Shown here one piece after another: positions 35,829 through 45,279 of a stretch of 64,000 nucleotides of DNA (position 1 is its first letter; each line of letters begins with the position of its first letter). Source of the stretch: Oscillospiraceae bacterium (GTDB lineage Bacteria > Bacillota > Clostridia > Oscillospirales > Oscillospiraceae); contig JAFSLL010000132.1 in the NCBI GenBank assembly GCA_017448455.1, positions 1 to 64,000 of the forward strand, written 5' to 3'. Below the pieces are notes generated by a model. That model saw only the letters and a program-made list of their open reading frames with translations. It was not told the origin of the DNA and ran no database searches. Made by a program: the position numbers and the translations under genes.

Positions 35829-38399
35829 ATGGACGAAACTACCCGGATCAGCACCGGCATCGACGCTCTGGATAAAACCCTGGATTATCTGCGCCCCGGC
35901 GACAATGTCACATGGCAGATTGAGAACATCGGCGATTACGCCTTTGCGGCAACCCAGTTTGTGACGCGGATTGCCCTGAGCGGCAGACGCATTGTCTATC
36001 TGCGCTTCGGAGACCACGAGGAGCTGATCGCCGCGGACGCGCTGAAGAAGCGCGGCGCCAACATCCGGCAGTATACGCAGGATCCGAGCGTCGGCTTTGA
36101 AACCTTTGCCGTACAGGTGCACCGGGTGATCAGCGGGGAAGAGCCCGGCTCCTTTTTCCTGTTTGACTGTCTGTCGGATCTGCAGCGCTACTGGTTTTCC
36201 GACCTGATGGTCTGCAACTTCTTCGTGCTGACGGCACAGTATCTGACAGAGCGCGGCGGGGTGGCATACCTCGCGCTGCGTTATGAACGGCATATCTATG
36301 AGACCATCTCCCGCATCCGGCACGCGACGAACGTGCTGTTGAACATCCGGAGCGTACGCGGTGAGACCTATATCCACCCGGTCAAGGCGAACGGACGCAG
36401 CAGCAAAACCATGTTCTTCCCGCTGAAGCTCGCCGGCAGTGAAACCCGGATTATCACCTCCAGCGCGGAGACCTACGCCATTTTCGATATCTTCACACAG
36501 ACCGGTGAGCGGCGCGACTGCTGGGACAGCATGTTCGACTCTGTCCGGCCCGGGCACGAGGAGCCGACAGACCCGGACGGCGTCGCGCTGAAAGAGAACA
36601 TCCTGCGCTGCCTGCTCGGCAACGAGCCCAAGCGTCTGGCGCTCTGCCGGAAGTACTTCTCGGTTCATGACCTCATGAACATCAAGCGCCGCGAGATCGG
36701 CACCGGCTGCATCGGCGGCAAAACGGTGGGCATGCTGCTGGCGCGCAACATGATCCGTGACACAAACCCGGAGCTCTATGCCCGACGCATTGAGGACCAC
36801 GACTCCTATTACATCGGCGCGGACGTGTTCTATACCTACGCCGTACAGAACAACACCTGGGATCTGCGTACCAAGATGATCGAGCCGGAGGACTACATCC
36901 GCATCGCGCCGGAATTCCGGAAACGGCTGATGGAGGGCGTGTTCATGCCGACCATCAAGGAGCAGTTCATCTCCATGCTGGAGTACTTCGGCCAGAGCCC
37001 CATCATCGTGCGCTCCAGCTCGCTTCTGGAGGACGGCATCGGCAATGCCTTCGCCGGCAAGTATGAAAGCGTCTTCTGCCCGAACCAGGGGACGCTGGAG
37101 GAGCGCTACCGTGATTTTGAGCAGGCCGTACGGCGGGTGTACGCGTCTACGGTCAGCCCGGAAGCCTTCCGCTACCGCGCGGAGCGGCATCTGCTGGATC
37201 GGGACGAACAGATGGCACTGCTGGTCATGCGCGTCTGCGGGGACATCCATGGGGACTACTACTATCCGCACATCGCCGGGGTCGGACACTCCAAGAACCT
37301 CTATGCCAACGATTCTCTCGGCAAGGAGAACAAGGGCATGCTGCGGCTGGTCTTCGGCATGGGAACACGGGCGGTCGACCGCGAGGCCGACGATTACGCC
37401 CGGCTGATCCGGCTGGACAAACCGACTGCCCCGCCCATGGTGGACGCGAAGGATGCCTATCGCTTCTCCCAGCATCAGGTGGACGTCATCAATCTGAACA
37501 AGGACTGCTTTGACACCATTAAGATGGAAGAGATCGACAAGCGCAGCCTGGGTACGGACGCCGGACTCTTCATGGAACCGGATACCTATACGATGAACTA
37601 TTACCGGGAGATCGGACTGCGCGATGAGCCGGTTCCGGACATCGTGAACTTTTCCCGCCTGCTGCGCAGGACGGACTTCGCGGCGGTTATGACGGAGCTG
37701 ATGCAACAGCTGGAGCAGCTCTACAATTACCCGGTTGACATCGAGTACGCCTGCAACTTCACCAGAGACGGCGATTACAAGGTCAACCTCCTGCAGTGCC
37801 GCACCATCCAAACCCAGGGGCTCGGCCAGGCCGGGGTCATGCCGAAGGTGAAGGACTTCCTCTTCCGCATCAAGGGAAACTTTATGGGCGGGAATGCCTG
37901 CGTTCCCATCCGTTACGCGGTCTTTGTGCAGGTGGAGGAATATCTCTCCCTGCCGGAGAACCGAAAGTATCTGGCGGCGAGACGGATCGGCGAACTGAAC
38001 CAGCTGATTACCGGAGCCGGTGCGGTGCTGCTCGGGCCCGGCCGCTGGGGAACCACCACGCCAAGCCTCGGCGTGCCGGTGAGCTTCGCGGAGATTTCGC
38101 GCTACACCTGCATGTGCGAGCTGGCGTATCAGTCCCACGGGCTGCGGCCGGAGCTCTCCTACGGCAGCCACTTCTTCCAGGACCTCGTGGAGACGGGAAT
38201 CCACTACGCGGCGGTCTACCGCGGCGAGGAGGGATGCCTCTTTAACGAGACGCTGTTTGAGCAGTATCCGGATGTCTATCGGGAGCTCACCGGAGACGAG
38301 ATTCTGGAAAATGTCATTAAGGTCTATGATTTCGGAGAAGAAGGCGCGATTCTCTATTCGGAGCTGAAGAGTAACGACTGCTTCCTCGGAATCCTGTAA
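35829..38399 (+). CDS. PEP/pyruvate-binding domain protein with RecA-like N-terminus
   Basis: 856 residues from ATG 35829, which follows GAGAGGAG. The first 250 residues resemble a KaiC/RecA-like fold (STGIDALDKTLDYLRPGDN) but the Walker A Gly-Lys is missing. From about 300 the protein follows the ATP-grasp domain of PEP synthase/PPDK: GTGCIGGKTVGMLLARN, PIIVRSSSLLEDGIGNAFAG and LVFGMGTRAVDR. The His swivelling domain and the PEP/pyruvate barrel of these enzymes are not present. It may transfer or bind phosphate on an unknown substrate. Monocistronic by appearance. Confidence 0.7.
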   Translation: MDETTRISTGIDALDKTLDYLRPGDNVTWQIENIGDYAFAATQFVTRIALSGRRIVYLRFGDHEELIAADALKKRGANIRQYTQDPSVGFETFAVQVHRVISGEEPGSFFLFDCLSDLQRYWFSDLMVCNFFVLTAQYLTERGGVAYLALRYERHIYETISRIRHATNVLLNIRSVRGETYIHPVKANGRSSKTMFFPLKLAGSETRIITSSAETYAIFDIFTQTGERRDCWDSMFDSVRPGHEEPTDPDGVALKENILRCLLGNEPKRLALCRKYFSVHDLMNIKRREIGTGCIGGKTVGMLLARNMIRDTNPELYARRIEDHDSYYIGADVFYTYAVQNNTWDLRTKMIEPEDYIRIAPEFRKRLMEGVFMPTIKEQFISMLEYFGQSPIIVRSSSLLEDGIGNAFAGKYESVFCPNQGTLEERYRDFEQAVRRVYASTVSPEAFRYRAERHLLDRDEQMALLVMRVCGDIHGDYYYPHIAGVGHSKNLYANDSLGKENKGMLRLVFGMGTRAVDREADDYARLIRLDKPTAPPMVDAKDAYRFSQHQVDVINLNKDCFDTIKMEEIDKRSLGTDAGLFMEPDTYTMNYYREIGLRDEPVPDIVNFSRLLRRTDFAAVMTELMQQLEQLYNYPVDIEYACNFTRDGDYKVNLLQCRTIQTQGLGQAGVMPKVKDFLFRIKGNFMGGNACVPIRYAVFVQVEEYLSLPENRKYLAARRIGELNQLITGAGAVLLGPGRWGTTTPSLGVPVSFAEISRYTCMCELAYQSHGLRPELSYGSHFFQDLVETGIHYAAVYRGEEGCLFNETLFEQYPDVYRELTGDEILENVIKVYDFGEEGAILYSELKSNDCFLGIL

Positions 38400-38414
38400 T
38401 GCGGGAAGTATTGC

Positions 38415-38443
38415 TTGCGTTTACCGGGCTTCTGTGATACAAT
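38415..38443 (+). promoter_or_regulatory. promoter of the envelope operon
   Basis: TTGCGT (38415-38420), 17 bases, TACAAT (38438-38443). Serves the five-gene run 38507-42526. Confidence 0.55.
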
Positions 38444-38506
38444 ACTCATGTTTTGCCAATCATGAGAAATAAGCTTTTCTATCCCCGCAAACGAGAGGGC
38501 TGAGCT

Positions 38507-39556
38507 ATGAAAAAAAAGAAAAATCAGATCGGGAAAGGCATCGTCCGTTTCATCGACCGGGTCTTCGGCCTGTTTCTGGCAGCCGGATTTATGATCGGAC
38601 TTTTCGGCCTCGGACTGGAGTATGTTCTGGTGAAAGGACCTTCCCCCGCACTGCGCGATTCCTTCGTCATGACGATGTCCTGGACACGGCGTTTTGACTT
38701 CATTCCGAACATTTTCCTGACGGAAGAAGAAGTCAGCACCATTGTGAAGGAGCATTCCGCCGCCAGAACCAGCAGCAAGACGGATGCCAGCCTGATTACC
38801 ATCAAGGCGCCGGAGGAAGTGAATACAGAGACCGGCCCTCAGCCGGATGAATACGGCATTCTGGACGAGGACGGCGACGGCGTTGTCATCGTCGATGTCA
38901 AGAAGAAGGGCTTTACCGGAAAGATGATCGTGATCTATGATCCGTCCCGCGTATTTGTCGGGAAGCCGGAGGTGTACGGCGGCTATGGGCAGCCGATTGA
39001 CGTTCTGGTTGAGAACTACGGCGCGATCGGCGGCATCAACGGCGGCGGATTCTACGACCCGGACGGCGGCGGCACCGGCGGCTATCCGGACGGTCTCACC
39101 ATCTGCGAAGGGGAGATCTTCACCAACAACTGGAGCGAGAGAGCCTTTGTCGGCTTCGACGAGAACAACATTCTCCACGTGGGCTTCTTCACGAAAAAAC
39201 AGGCGGTAGAGGAACTGCACATCCGCGACGGCGTCAGCTTCGGGCCGGCGCTGATCATCAACGGGGTCGGACAGTACGGCGCCTATATGGAAAGCGGCAT
39301 TAACCCGCGTACGGCCATCGGGCAGCGTGCCGACGGCGCGGTGCTGATGCTCACCATTGACGGACGGCAGGTCCATTCCATCGGTGCCAGCTTTGGAGAC
39401 ATGCGCGATGTCATGCTGGATTTCAGCGCGGTCAACGCCTGCAATCTGGACGGCGGATCCTCTTCGGTCATGTATTACAACGGAGAGATTATCAACAGCC
39501 CCTCCTCGGCGAGCGGGGTATCGCGCGGACTCCCGGATGCGTTCCTGTTTCGATAA
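38507..39556 (+). CDS. phosphodiester glycosidase (NAGPA-like) membrane protein
   Basis: 349 residues. A lysine-rich start and membrane span (about 20-40), then an exterior domain of the NAGPA/DUF2233 type: GGINGGGFYDPDGGGTGGYP, NPRTAIGQRADGAVLMLTIDG and NACNLDGGSSSVMYYNGE. Family members cleave sugar-phosphodiester bonds, often in cell-wall glycopolymers. A second copy of the family is at 60359. Operon partner genes include a GT2 glycosyltransferase and GtrA, which suggests surface glycan work. Confidence 0.85.
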   Translation: MKKKKNQIGKGIVRFIDRVFGLFLAAGFMIGLFGLGLEYVLVKGPSPALRDSFVMTMSWTRRFDFIPNIFLTEEEVSTIVKEHSAARTSSKTDASLITIKAPEEVNTETGPQPDEYGILDEDGDGVVIVDVKKKGFTGKMIVIYDPSRVFVGKPEVYGGYGQPIDVLVENYGAIGGINGGGFYDPDGGGTGGYPDGLTICEGEIFTNNWSERAFVGFDENNILHVGFFTKKQAVEELHIRDGVSFGPALIINGVGQYGAYMESGINPRTAIGQRADGAVLMLTIDGRQVHSIGASFGDMRDVMLDFSAVNACNLDGGSSSVMYYNGEIINSPSSASGVSRGLPDAFLFR

Positions 39557-39583
39557 GACAGCGGTTTAAGATCGGAGATAACT

Positions 39584-40762
39584 ATGGCGAAAACGAGAAG
39601 AAGCGGCGCGTCCGCGGCCGGAACCGCGCTGTATATTGTGATTCTGGTTCTCCTGATAGTAGTGATGGCGGCAGGCGGCCTGTATATTCTCAAGCAGGTC
39701 TGGACGTATGCCAGCGTTTATGACGAGACGCAGGCGGAGCCTGTTATCGAGGCCTATGTCAGTCATCTGCGGGAGACCGTCTGGGACGACAGCATCGCCG
39801 AGACGGTAAAGGCCATGCCCCATCAGATGCAGACCGACGAGGAAGTCGGGACGCTGGTGAAGGAGATGCTCCTCAATGACGAGCTGACCTATGAGCTCAA
39901 GCCCGGCGCGACCCGCACGGACAGCATGACCTATAATCTCCTCTGCGGAGGAAATGTCTTCGGAGAAGTGACACTGGTGCAGGATACCTCCCGCAACCTG
40001 GTGGAGGATGTGAATCTTCCCGAACAGGTGGTCGGCGTTCTTGCCAAGATCGGCGTTGCGATTCAGCCGGAGCTGTACTCCTGGAAGGTCGGGGAGGAGC
40101 GCTTTGACTTCACGGGGCTCTATTCGAGCATTACGGTGACGGTACCGGAGAGCTACCGGGTCACGCTCAACGGGGTGACGCTGAGCGATGAATACATCAC
40201 CGAGCGCGACATTCATTATGACGTGCTGGACAGCTACTACTACATGTATGAAGATCTGCCCTGCAAGGTCACCTATCAGTTTGACAACATCATGGGGCAT
40301 CTGGAGCCGGTGATCTATGACGAGAATGACAACGTTTTTGTCATAGATGAGACGAAGGATGACTCCCAGTTCCTGCAGCCGGTCGACACGCCGACGCTCG
40401 AGCGGATTGAGGCCTTCATTGACGTGTTCTCAGACAAATATCTGCAGATGAGCGCCAATACGCTGGATCCGAACATGGCCTTTAATGAGCTGCTGCCCTA
40501 TCTGGAACAGGGAAGTGAGTTTGAAAAGCGCATGCGTCAGGCGGCGACGACGGACAGCTGGTCGCACAACTCCTATTACCAGTATAACGGCAGCGAAGTG
40601 CTCAGCGCGGTGAAACTGGGTGAGAACTTCTATGTGGTGGAGTTCAATGCTTCCGGTCAGGCCAACCAGCCTGCCGGCGTAAATGAGATTACCCGCAATC
40701 TGCGCGCAATTGTGGACGGTTCCGGAGAGCAGATGGTTGCGGTAACCATTGAGGATATCTAA
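39584..40762 (+). CDS. unknown single-span exported protein
   Basis: 392 residues. One N-terminal membrane span (ALYIVILVLLIVVMAAGGLYIL), then about 350 exterior residues, including a segment (SSITVTVPESYRVTLNGVTLSDEYI) of the kind found in TcaA/YvbJ-like cell-surface proteins. No catalytic motif seen. 27 bases after the phosphodiester glycosidase gene and 12 before the glycosyltransferase, so part of the same operon. Confidence 0.6.
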   Translation: MAKTRRSGASAAGTALYIVILVLLIVVMAAGGLYILKQVWTYASVYDETQAEPVIEAYVSHLRETVWDDSIAETVKAMPHQMQTDEEVGTLVKEMLLNDELTYELKPGATRTDSMTYNLLCGGNVFGEVTLVQDTSRNLVEDVNLPEQVVGVLAKIGVAIQPELYSWKVGEERFDFTGLYSSITVTVPESYRVTLNGVTLSDEYITERDIHYDVLDSYYYMYEDLPCKVTYQFDNIMGHLEPVIYDENDNVFVIDETKDDSQFLQPVDTPTLERIEAFIDVFSDKYLQMSANTLDPNMAFNELLPYLEQGSEFEKRMRQAATTDSWSHNSYYQYNGSEVLSAVKLGENFYVVEFNASGQANQPAGVNEITRNLRAIVDGSGEQMVAVTIEDI

Positions 40763-40774
40763 GAGAGGCGTTTC

Positions 40775-41503
40775 ATGGCTGAGAAACCGGATTGCAGAGA
40801 AGCCTGCGTAATTGTGCTTCCCTCCCTGAATCCCAACGAAAAGTTTGACCGCGTGGTCGACGGACTGATTGACGCGGGTTTTCAAAGAATCGTAATCGTG
40901 GATGACGGCAGCGATGCCGAGCATCAGAAGCACTTTGAACGGGCGGCAGCCTTCCCGGCCTGCACGGTGCTGCACCACGGGAAAAACCAGGGAAAGGGCC
41001 GCGCACTGAAAACGGCCTTCACGGCTGTGATGGCGCGCTTCCCGGAGACAGAGGGTGTCATCACCATTGACGGGGACGGACAGCATCTGACAAAGGACAT
41101 CATTGCCTGCGGCAACAGGATGCTCGCGGAAAGGGACCGGGTTGTTCTCGGCTGCCGCGACTTTGATCACCCGGATGTCCCGGCACGCAGCGTGGCGGGG
41201 AACAAAACCACTTCGCGCATGTTCCGGCTTGTGTATAAGATCCGCCTGTCGGACACCCAGACCGGTCTGCGCGCGATTCCGCGGCAGTATCTGGAACAGT
41301 TTGCCCGGATCGCGGGTGAGCGTTTTGAGTATGAGACCAATATGCTGCTGCAGATGAAGAAAAGCGGAATCGCCTTTTCCGAGCAGGAGATCGAAACGGT
41401 CTATGAGGATGAAAACGCCGGCTCCCACTATGACACGGTGAAGGACTCCTGGCGGATCTTCAAAATCATGGCCGGACATCTGGTCAGCGGGATGAAGAAA
41501 TGA
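40775..41503 (+). CDS. GT2 glycosyltransferase, DPM1-like
   Basis: 242 residues, family 2 glycosyltransferase of the dolichol/polyprenyl-phosphate type. VIVLPSLNPNEK, IVIVDDGS, HGKNQGKGRALK and DGDGQH (metal-binding DXD) are in order, then DTQTGLRAIPR. No membrane spans, as in soluble DPM-like enzymes. The neighbouring GtrA protein would provide the membrane partner that flips or uses the polyprenyl-linked sugar. Confidence 0.9.
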   Translation: MAEKPDCREACVIVLPSLNPNEKFDRVVDGLIDAGFQRIVIVDDGSDAEHQKHFERAAAFPACTVLHHGKNQGKGRALKTAFTAVMARFPETEGVITIDGDGQHLTKDIIACGNRMLAERDRVVLGCRDFDHPDVPARSVAGNKTTSRMFRLVYKIRLSDTQTGLRAIPRQYLEQFARIAGERFEYETNMLLQMKKSGIAFSEQEIETVYEDENAGSHYDTVKDSWRIFKIMAGHLVSGMKK

Positions 41504-41943
41504 AACGGGGAAAACAGCCGATTCTCTATACACTCAGCTCTGTCGCGTCCTGGGCGGTAGATACGGGCATCTTCTTCGTTCTGAAGCTGCTGTTCGGCGT
41601 CGCACTCGGCGTCTACGGGGAATCGGTCTTCAGTTTTGGCGCGCGCGTCATCTCGTCCTTCTTCAACTTTAACCTGAACAATCGGCTGGTTTTCGGCAAC
41701 ACGGGTTCCTACTGGAAGGCAATGCTGCGTTATTACTGCCTGGCTGTCCCGCAGCTGATCGCCTCCGCATCCCTGGTCACGCTGTTTGTGCAGCTGCTGC
41801 ATGTCGGGGAGAGCGCCTATGCTGCCACTGCGGTAAAGATCGTGGTGGACGGCTGCCTCTTTGTGGCAAGCTTTTTTATCCAGAAGTACTGGGTATTTCG
41901 CAAAAAGGAAGAACTTGCCGGGGAAACGCCGGCAGAAAAATAA
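41500..41943 (+). CDS. GtrA family membrane protein
   Basis: 147 residues with four hydrophobic spans and the family pattern: YTLSSVASWAVDTGIFFVL, FNFNLNNRLVF, and FFIQKYWVFRKK at the end. GtrA-like proteins help move polyprenyl-linked sugars for surface glycosylation. Start overlaps the stop of the glycosyltransferase gene (ATGA), a strong functional link. Confidence 0.88.
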   Translation: MKRGKQPILYTLSSVASWAVDTGIFFVLKLLFGVALGVYGESVFSFGARVISSFFNFNLNNRLVFGNTGSYWKAMLRYYCLAVPQLIASASLVTLFVQLLHVGESAYAATAVKIVVDGCLFVASFFIQKYWVFRKKEELAGETPAEK

Positions 41944-41971
41944 AAGATCGAGAGATCGAAAGGATAGAACG

Positions 41972-42526
41972 ATGACTTACGAAATTGACATTGCCGGATT
42001 AAAACGAGATCTTCCCCTCTGCAGGGTGTCGGACGACCTGTATATCGGCGCCTTTGTCATGTTCGGAGATGTGGAACTGACGGTTCACTGCGCCACAGAG
42101 CTTCTGAAGCGGGCTCCGGAATACGACTACCTCATCGCGCCGGAAGCCAAGAGCATTCCCCTGCTGTATGAGATGGCCAGACAGAGCGGCGCCGACAAGT
42201 ACTTCCTCGCGCGCAAAGGCCCGAAGGCTTACATGAGCGGTGTGTTCGAAGTGAATGTGAAGTCCATCACCACCATGGGCGTGCAGAAACTGGTCATTGA
42301 CACGGAAGATGCCAAACTCATCAAAGGCAAGCGCATGCTCATCCTCGATGACGTCATCTCCACCGGAGAGTCCCTGCGCGCGACCGAGGAGCTGGTCAAT
42401 CAGGCCGGCGGCATCATTGTCGGCAAGATGGCGGTTCTGGCCGAAGGCGCGGCTGCCGACCGCGATGATATTATTGTTCTTGGCAAGCTGCCTCTCTTCA
42501 ACCCCGACGGCAGCGTCAAGGCATAA
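41972..42526 (+). CDS. purine-type phosphoribosyltransferase
   Basis: 184 residues from ATG 41972 with AAAGGA upstream. The PRPP loop RMLILDDVISTGES is clear; YDYLIAPEAKSIPLLYEMA resembles the adenine phosphoribosyltransferase N-terminal region. Clostridial genomes often annotate this type as an adenine phosphoribosyltransferase-like or regulatory protein; substrate not determined here. Ends before a strong terminator. Confidence 0.8.
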   Translation: MTYEIDIAGLKRDLPLCRVSDDLYIGAFVMFGDVELTVHCATELLKRAPEYDYLIAPEAKSIPLLYEMARQSGADKYFLARKGPKAYMSGVFEVNVKSITTMGVQKLVIDTEDAKLIKGKRMLILDDVISTGESLRATEELVNQAGGIIVGKMAVLAEGAAADRDDIIVLGKLPLFNPDGSVKA

Positions 42527-42597
42527 CCCGAGGGAAGGGTATAAAAACGGCCATCAGCCGTAAAACCCTTAGCTCCCGATCAGCAATACAATAAGGA

Positions 42598-42638
42598 AAA
42601 ACCGTTCCGCCAAAGCAGCCTGCTGACGGAACGGTTTT
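42598..42638. terminator. bidirectional terminator
   Basis: AAAACCGTTCCG and CGGAACGGTTTT arms with an inner AGCAG/CTGCT pairing. It separates the convergent phosphoribosyltransferase and Nudix genes. Confidence 0.85.
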
Positions 42639-42672
42639 GCATCTTGAGCCCGACGGTCGTTATCGTATCCCC

Positions 42673-43194
42673 TTACACTTGCACCGCCGATCCGGCACGG
42701 AAAACCCGGCGGATTCCCGCAATCGGATAATCCACAAAGCGGCCGTCGGCAATCATGGCTTCTACCTCATCCTGAGACGCCCATTTCACAGCGGAGACCT
42801 CCTCTGTCTGGAGCGAAAGCGTATCCGGATCGACATCGGAGCGGACAAGATAGTAGTCGTCAAGCACATAGGAGAAGGTTTCCGTAAAAAGAAAAAAAAT
42901 CGCGTCCCGCGCTGCCTGCAGACCGATCTCCTCCCACAGCTCCCTCTGAACCGCGTCGGGGGACTCCTCGCCGCTGAGGACAAAGCCGCCGGCGGAGAGA
43001 TCCCAGCAGCCGGGATAGCGGTCCTTGCTCATCTGCCGCCGCTGAATCAGCAGTTCATTCCTGCTGTTGAGCACGCAGGCGTGGACAACAAGAAGCCGCT
43101 CACCGTCCCGGACTTCTCCGTTGCGGGCAACGGTGCGGCCGGTGCGCTCGTGTTGTTCGTTGTAAATATCCAGCAATTCCATATCGCATGCCAT
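42673..43194 (-). CDS. Nudix hydrolase
   Basis: 173 residues. Perfect Nudix box GX5EX7REUXEEXGU (from GFVLSG to WEEIGL). Surrounding segments (LLVVHACVLNSRNELLIQRRQ, YPGCWDLSAGG) resemble the isopentenyl-diphosphate isomerase/YfcD branch. It hydrolyses a nucleoside diphosphate derivative or related compound; substrate unknown. Single gene, downstream of the aco operon terminator. Confidence 0.9.
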   Translation of the reverse strand: MACDMELLDIYNEQHERTGRTVARNGEVRDGERLLVVHACVLNSRNELLIQRRQMSKDRYPGCWDLSAGGFVLSGEESPDAVQRELWEEIGLQAARDAIFFLFTETFSYVLDDYYLVRSDVDPDTLSLQTEEVSAVKWASQDEVEAMIADGRFVDYPIAGIRRVFRAGSAVQV

Positions 43195-43205
43195 CCTTTA
43201 AGAAA

Positions 43206-43241
43206 GAAGGGGAGCTTCCGGAATTCCGAAAGCTCTCCTTC
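43206..43241 (-). terminator. terminator of the aco operon
   Basis: A 16-position stem with one mismatch and one G-T pair around loop AATT; on the minus strand it is followed by TTTCTT. It lies just after the last gene of the operon. Confidence 0.75.
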
Positions 43242-43254
43242 TGTTTTCAGACTG

Positions 43255-43554
43255 TCAGAACAGGTCGTCTCCGCTCTTGTTGTCAAGGCCGGGATGAATG
43301 TCAAAGCGCACCGCGCCGACGCGGGCTTTGCCGAGGACAGCCTGCTCGATCATGTAGGTGCCGCGGATTCCGAATCCGCCGCAGAGCTCAATGGCGCCGC
43401 AGCCGGCTTCGACCATCTCTTTTGCCGCTTCCACACCCTGCTCATAGGTCTCCACACCGATGGATGTGAGGCGGACGCCCGGGGTCTCGACGACGCCGCG
43501 ATGGACCTTCGGATCCGCGCCGGGGGCGATGAAAATAAAGGCAGCGTTCAGCAT
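43255..43554 (-). CDS. small unknown protein in aco operon
   Basis: 99 residues. Begins MLNAAFIFIAPGADP, with VGVETYEQG-like and GAIELCGGFG segments; it resembles a family annotated only as a domain of unknown function (DUF6506, from memory). It starts 12 bases after the E3 gene and is the last gene of the operon, with its own ribosome site. A single folded domain with no membrane span or signal; function unknown. Confidence 0.75.
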   Translation of the reverse strand: MLNAAFIFIAPGADPKVHRGVVETPGVRLTSIGVETYEQGVEAAKEMVEAGCGAIELCGGFGIRGTYMIEQAVLGKARVGAVRFDIHPGLDNKSGDDLF

Positions 43555-43566
43555 GTTATTTCCTCC

Positions 43567-45264
43567 TTATTTATTTGGAATATGAATGGCTTTTTTATCG
43601 ATATTCAGCGCGCACTCGCGCACGGACTCGGCAACGGTGGGATGGCAGTGGATGGTCTCGGTGAATTCCTTGACGGTGCACTCCAGTTTGATGGCGAGCG
43701 CGGCCTCCTCGATGAGCTCAGTCGCGCTCGGGGCGAGAATGTGGACGCCGAGGATTTCGCCGTATTTCTCTCCGGCAAGGATCTTGATCATGCCGTCGGT
43801 GTGGCCGGCAACCAGGCTGCGGCCGCTGCCGCTGGTCGGGAACTTGCCGACCTTGTAGGCGATGCCGAGTTCTTTGGCGCGCTCTTCGGTATAGCCGACG
43901 CCTGCGAATTCCGGTCCGATGTAGGCGCAGGAAGGACTCATTTCCGGCTTGAAGATGCGCTCGCCGCCCATGGCGTTCTCCGCCGCGACTTCGCCCATGG
44001 CCATGGCCGCATGGGCCAGCATCAGCTTGCCGGTGCAGTCGCCTACGGCGTAGACACCAGGAACGTTGGTCTCCTGCTTCTCGTTGGTCTGGATGAAGCC
44101 GTCCTTCACCGTGATGCCGGCCTTGTCAAGACCGAGGCCTGCGGTGTTCGGACCGCGGCCGACACAGACGAGAATCTTTTCCGCGTCGATGGCCTTCTCG
44201 CCGTCAGGGCCCTTGACCTTGACCTTCGCGCCGCCGGCGGCATCCTCAACCGCGACAACGGAGGTGGAGGTGAGAATCTCAAGACCCTCTCCCCGGAGCT
44301 TGGCCTCTGCCAGCATTGTGAGCTCGCCATCCATCAGCGGGAGCAGTCTGGGCTGCATCTCGACGACGGTGACTTTGGTGCCGTAGCGGCGATAGACGCT
44401 GCCGAGCTCCAGACCGATTACGCCGCCGCCGATCACGACCATGCTCTCCGGGATATGATCCAGGGACAGGCAGGCGGTGGAGTCAATCACGGCCTTGCTC
44501 TCTTTCAGCCCGGGAATGCCCGGAATGATGGGATAGGAGCCGGAGCAGATGATGACCTTCTCGGCGCTCAGCTCCTTGCCGCCGACCTTCACGGTCTTCG
44601 GGCCGGTGAAGACGGCCTCGCCGGAGACCGAGGTGACCTTGTTGAGGCGGAGCAGGGCTTTGACGCCGGAAGTGAGCTTCTCAACCACGGAGGCACGGAA
44701 GCCCTGAACCTTTTCCCAGTCAACCCGGACATCGGCGCCGATGATCCCGATGTTTGCGCTGTTGGTGGCGGCTTCGTAGATCTCGGAGCTGTGCAGCATG
44801 GCCTTGGTCGGCATGCAGCCGCGGTTCAGGCAGGTGCCGCCGAGAGCATCCTTTTCCACGATGGTGACCTTGGCGCCGAGCTGTGCCGCGCGGATGGCTG
44901 CGACGTAGCCGCCGGGGCCGCCGCCGATGACGAGGACGCTGCCCTTCTCTTCCGCCGCAGGTGCGGCCGCCGGAGCAGCAGCCGCGGCAGGTGCCGCCTC
45001 AGCGGTGAGCCCGCTGATGTCCTCATCGGCAGCGGCGATGATCGCCACCTTGCTCAGGACGGGAACGGTGGTGCCCGCCTCTACAAAAAGATGGCGGAGA
45101 ACACCGGATGCGGAAGCTTCAATGGTGTTGGTGAGCTTATCGGTCTCCACTTCGAAAAGCGGTTCGCCTTCCTTGACTTCATCGCCTGTTTTTTTCAGCC
45201 AGCTGCTGACCGTGCCCTCGGTCATGGTCAGGCCGAGTTTCGGCATAACGACTACTTTTGCCAT
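43567..45264 (-). CDS. acoL: dihydrolipoyl dehydrogenase (E3) with lipoyl domain
   Basis: 565 residues. An N-terminal lipoyl domain (1-85) with the modified K43 in VETDKLTN, a Pro/Ala linker, then the flavoprotein: VLVIGGGPGGYVAA, the redox GGTCLNRGC, VVIGGGVIGLELGSV and the C-terminal HCHPTVAES. It reoxidises the reduced lipoyl group of E2 to make NADH. An E3 carrying its own lipoyl domain is seen in several clostridial and Pelobacter complexes. Confidence 0.92.
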   Translation of the reverse strand: MAKVVVMPKLGLTMTEGTVSSWLKKTGDEVKEGEPLFEVETDKLTNTIEASASGVLRHLFVEAGTTVPVLSKVAIIAAADEDISGLTAEAAPAAAAAPAAAPAAEEKGSVLVIGGGPGGYVAAIRAAQLGAKVTIVEKDALGGTCLNRGCMPTKAMLHSSEIYEAATNSANIGIIGADVRVDWEKVQGFRASVVEKLTSGVKALLRLNKVTSVSGEAVFTGPKTVKVGGKELSAEKVIICSGSYPIIPGIPGLKESKAVIDSTACLSLDHIPESMVVIGGGVIGLELGSVYRRYGTKVTVVEMQPRLLPLMDGELTMLAEAKLRGEGLEILTSTSVVAVEDAAGGAKVKVKGPDGEKAIDAEKILVCVGRGPNTAGLGLDKAGITVKDGFIQTNEKQETNVPGVYAVGDCTGKLMLAHAAMAMGEVAAENAMGGERIFKPEMSPSCAYIGPEFAGVGYTEERAKELGIAYKVGKFPTSGSGRSLVAGHTDGMIKILAGEKYGEILGVHILAPSATELIEEAALAIKLECTVKEFTETIHCHPTVAESVRECALNIDKKAIHIPNK

Positions 45265-45279
45265 GATTCTTCTCCTCCC

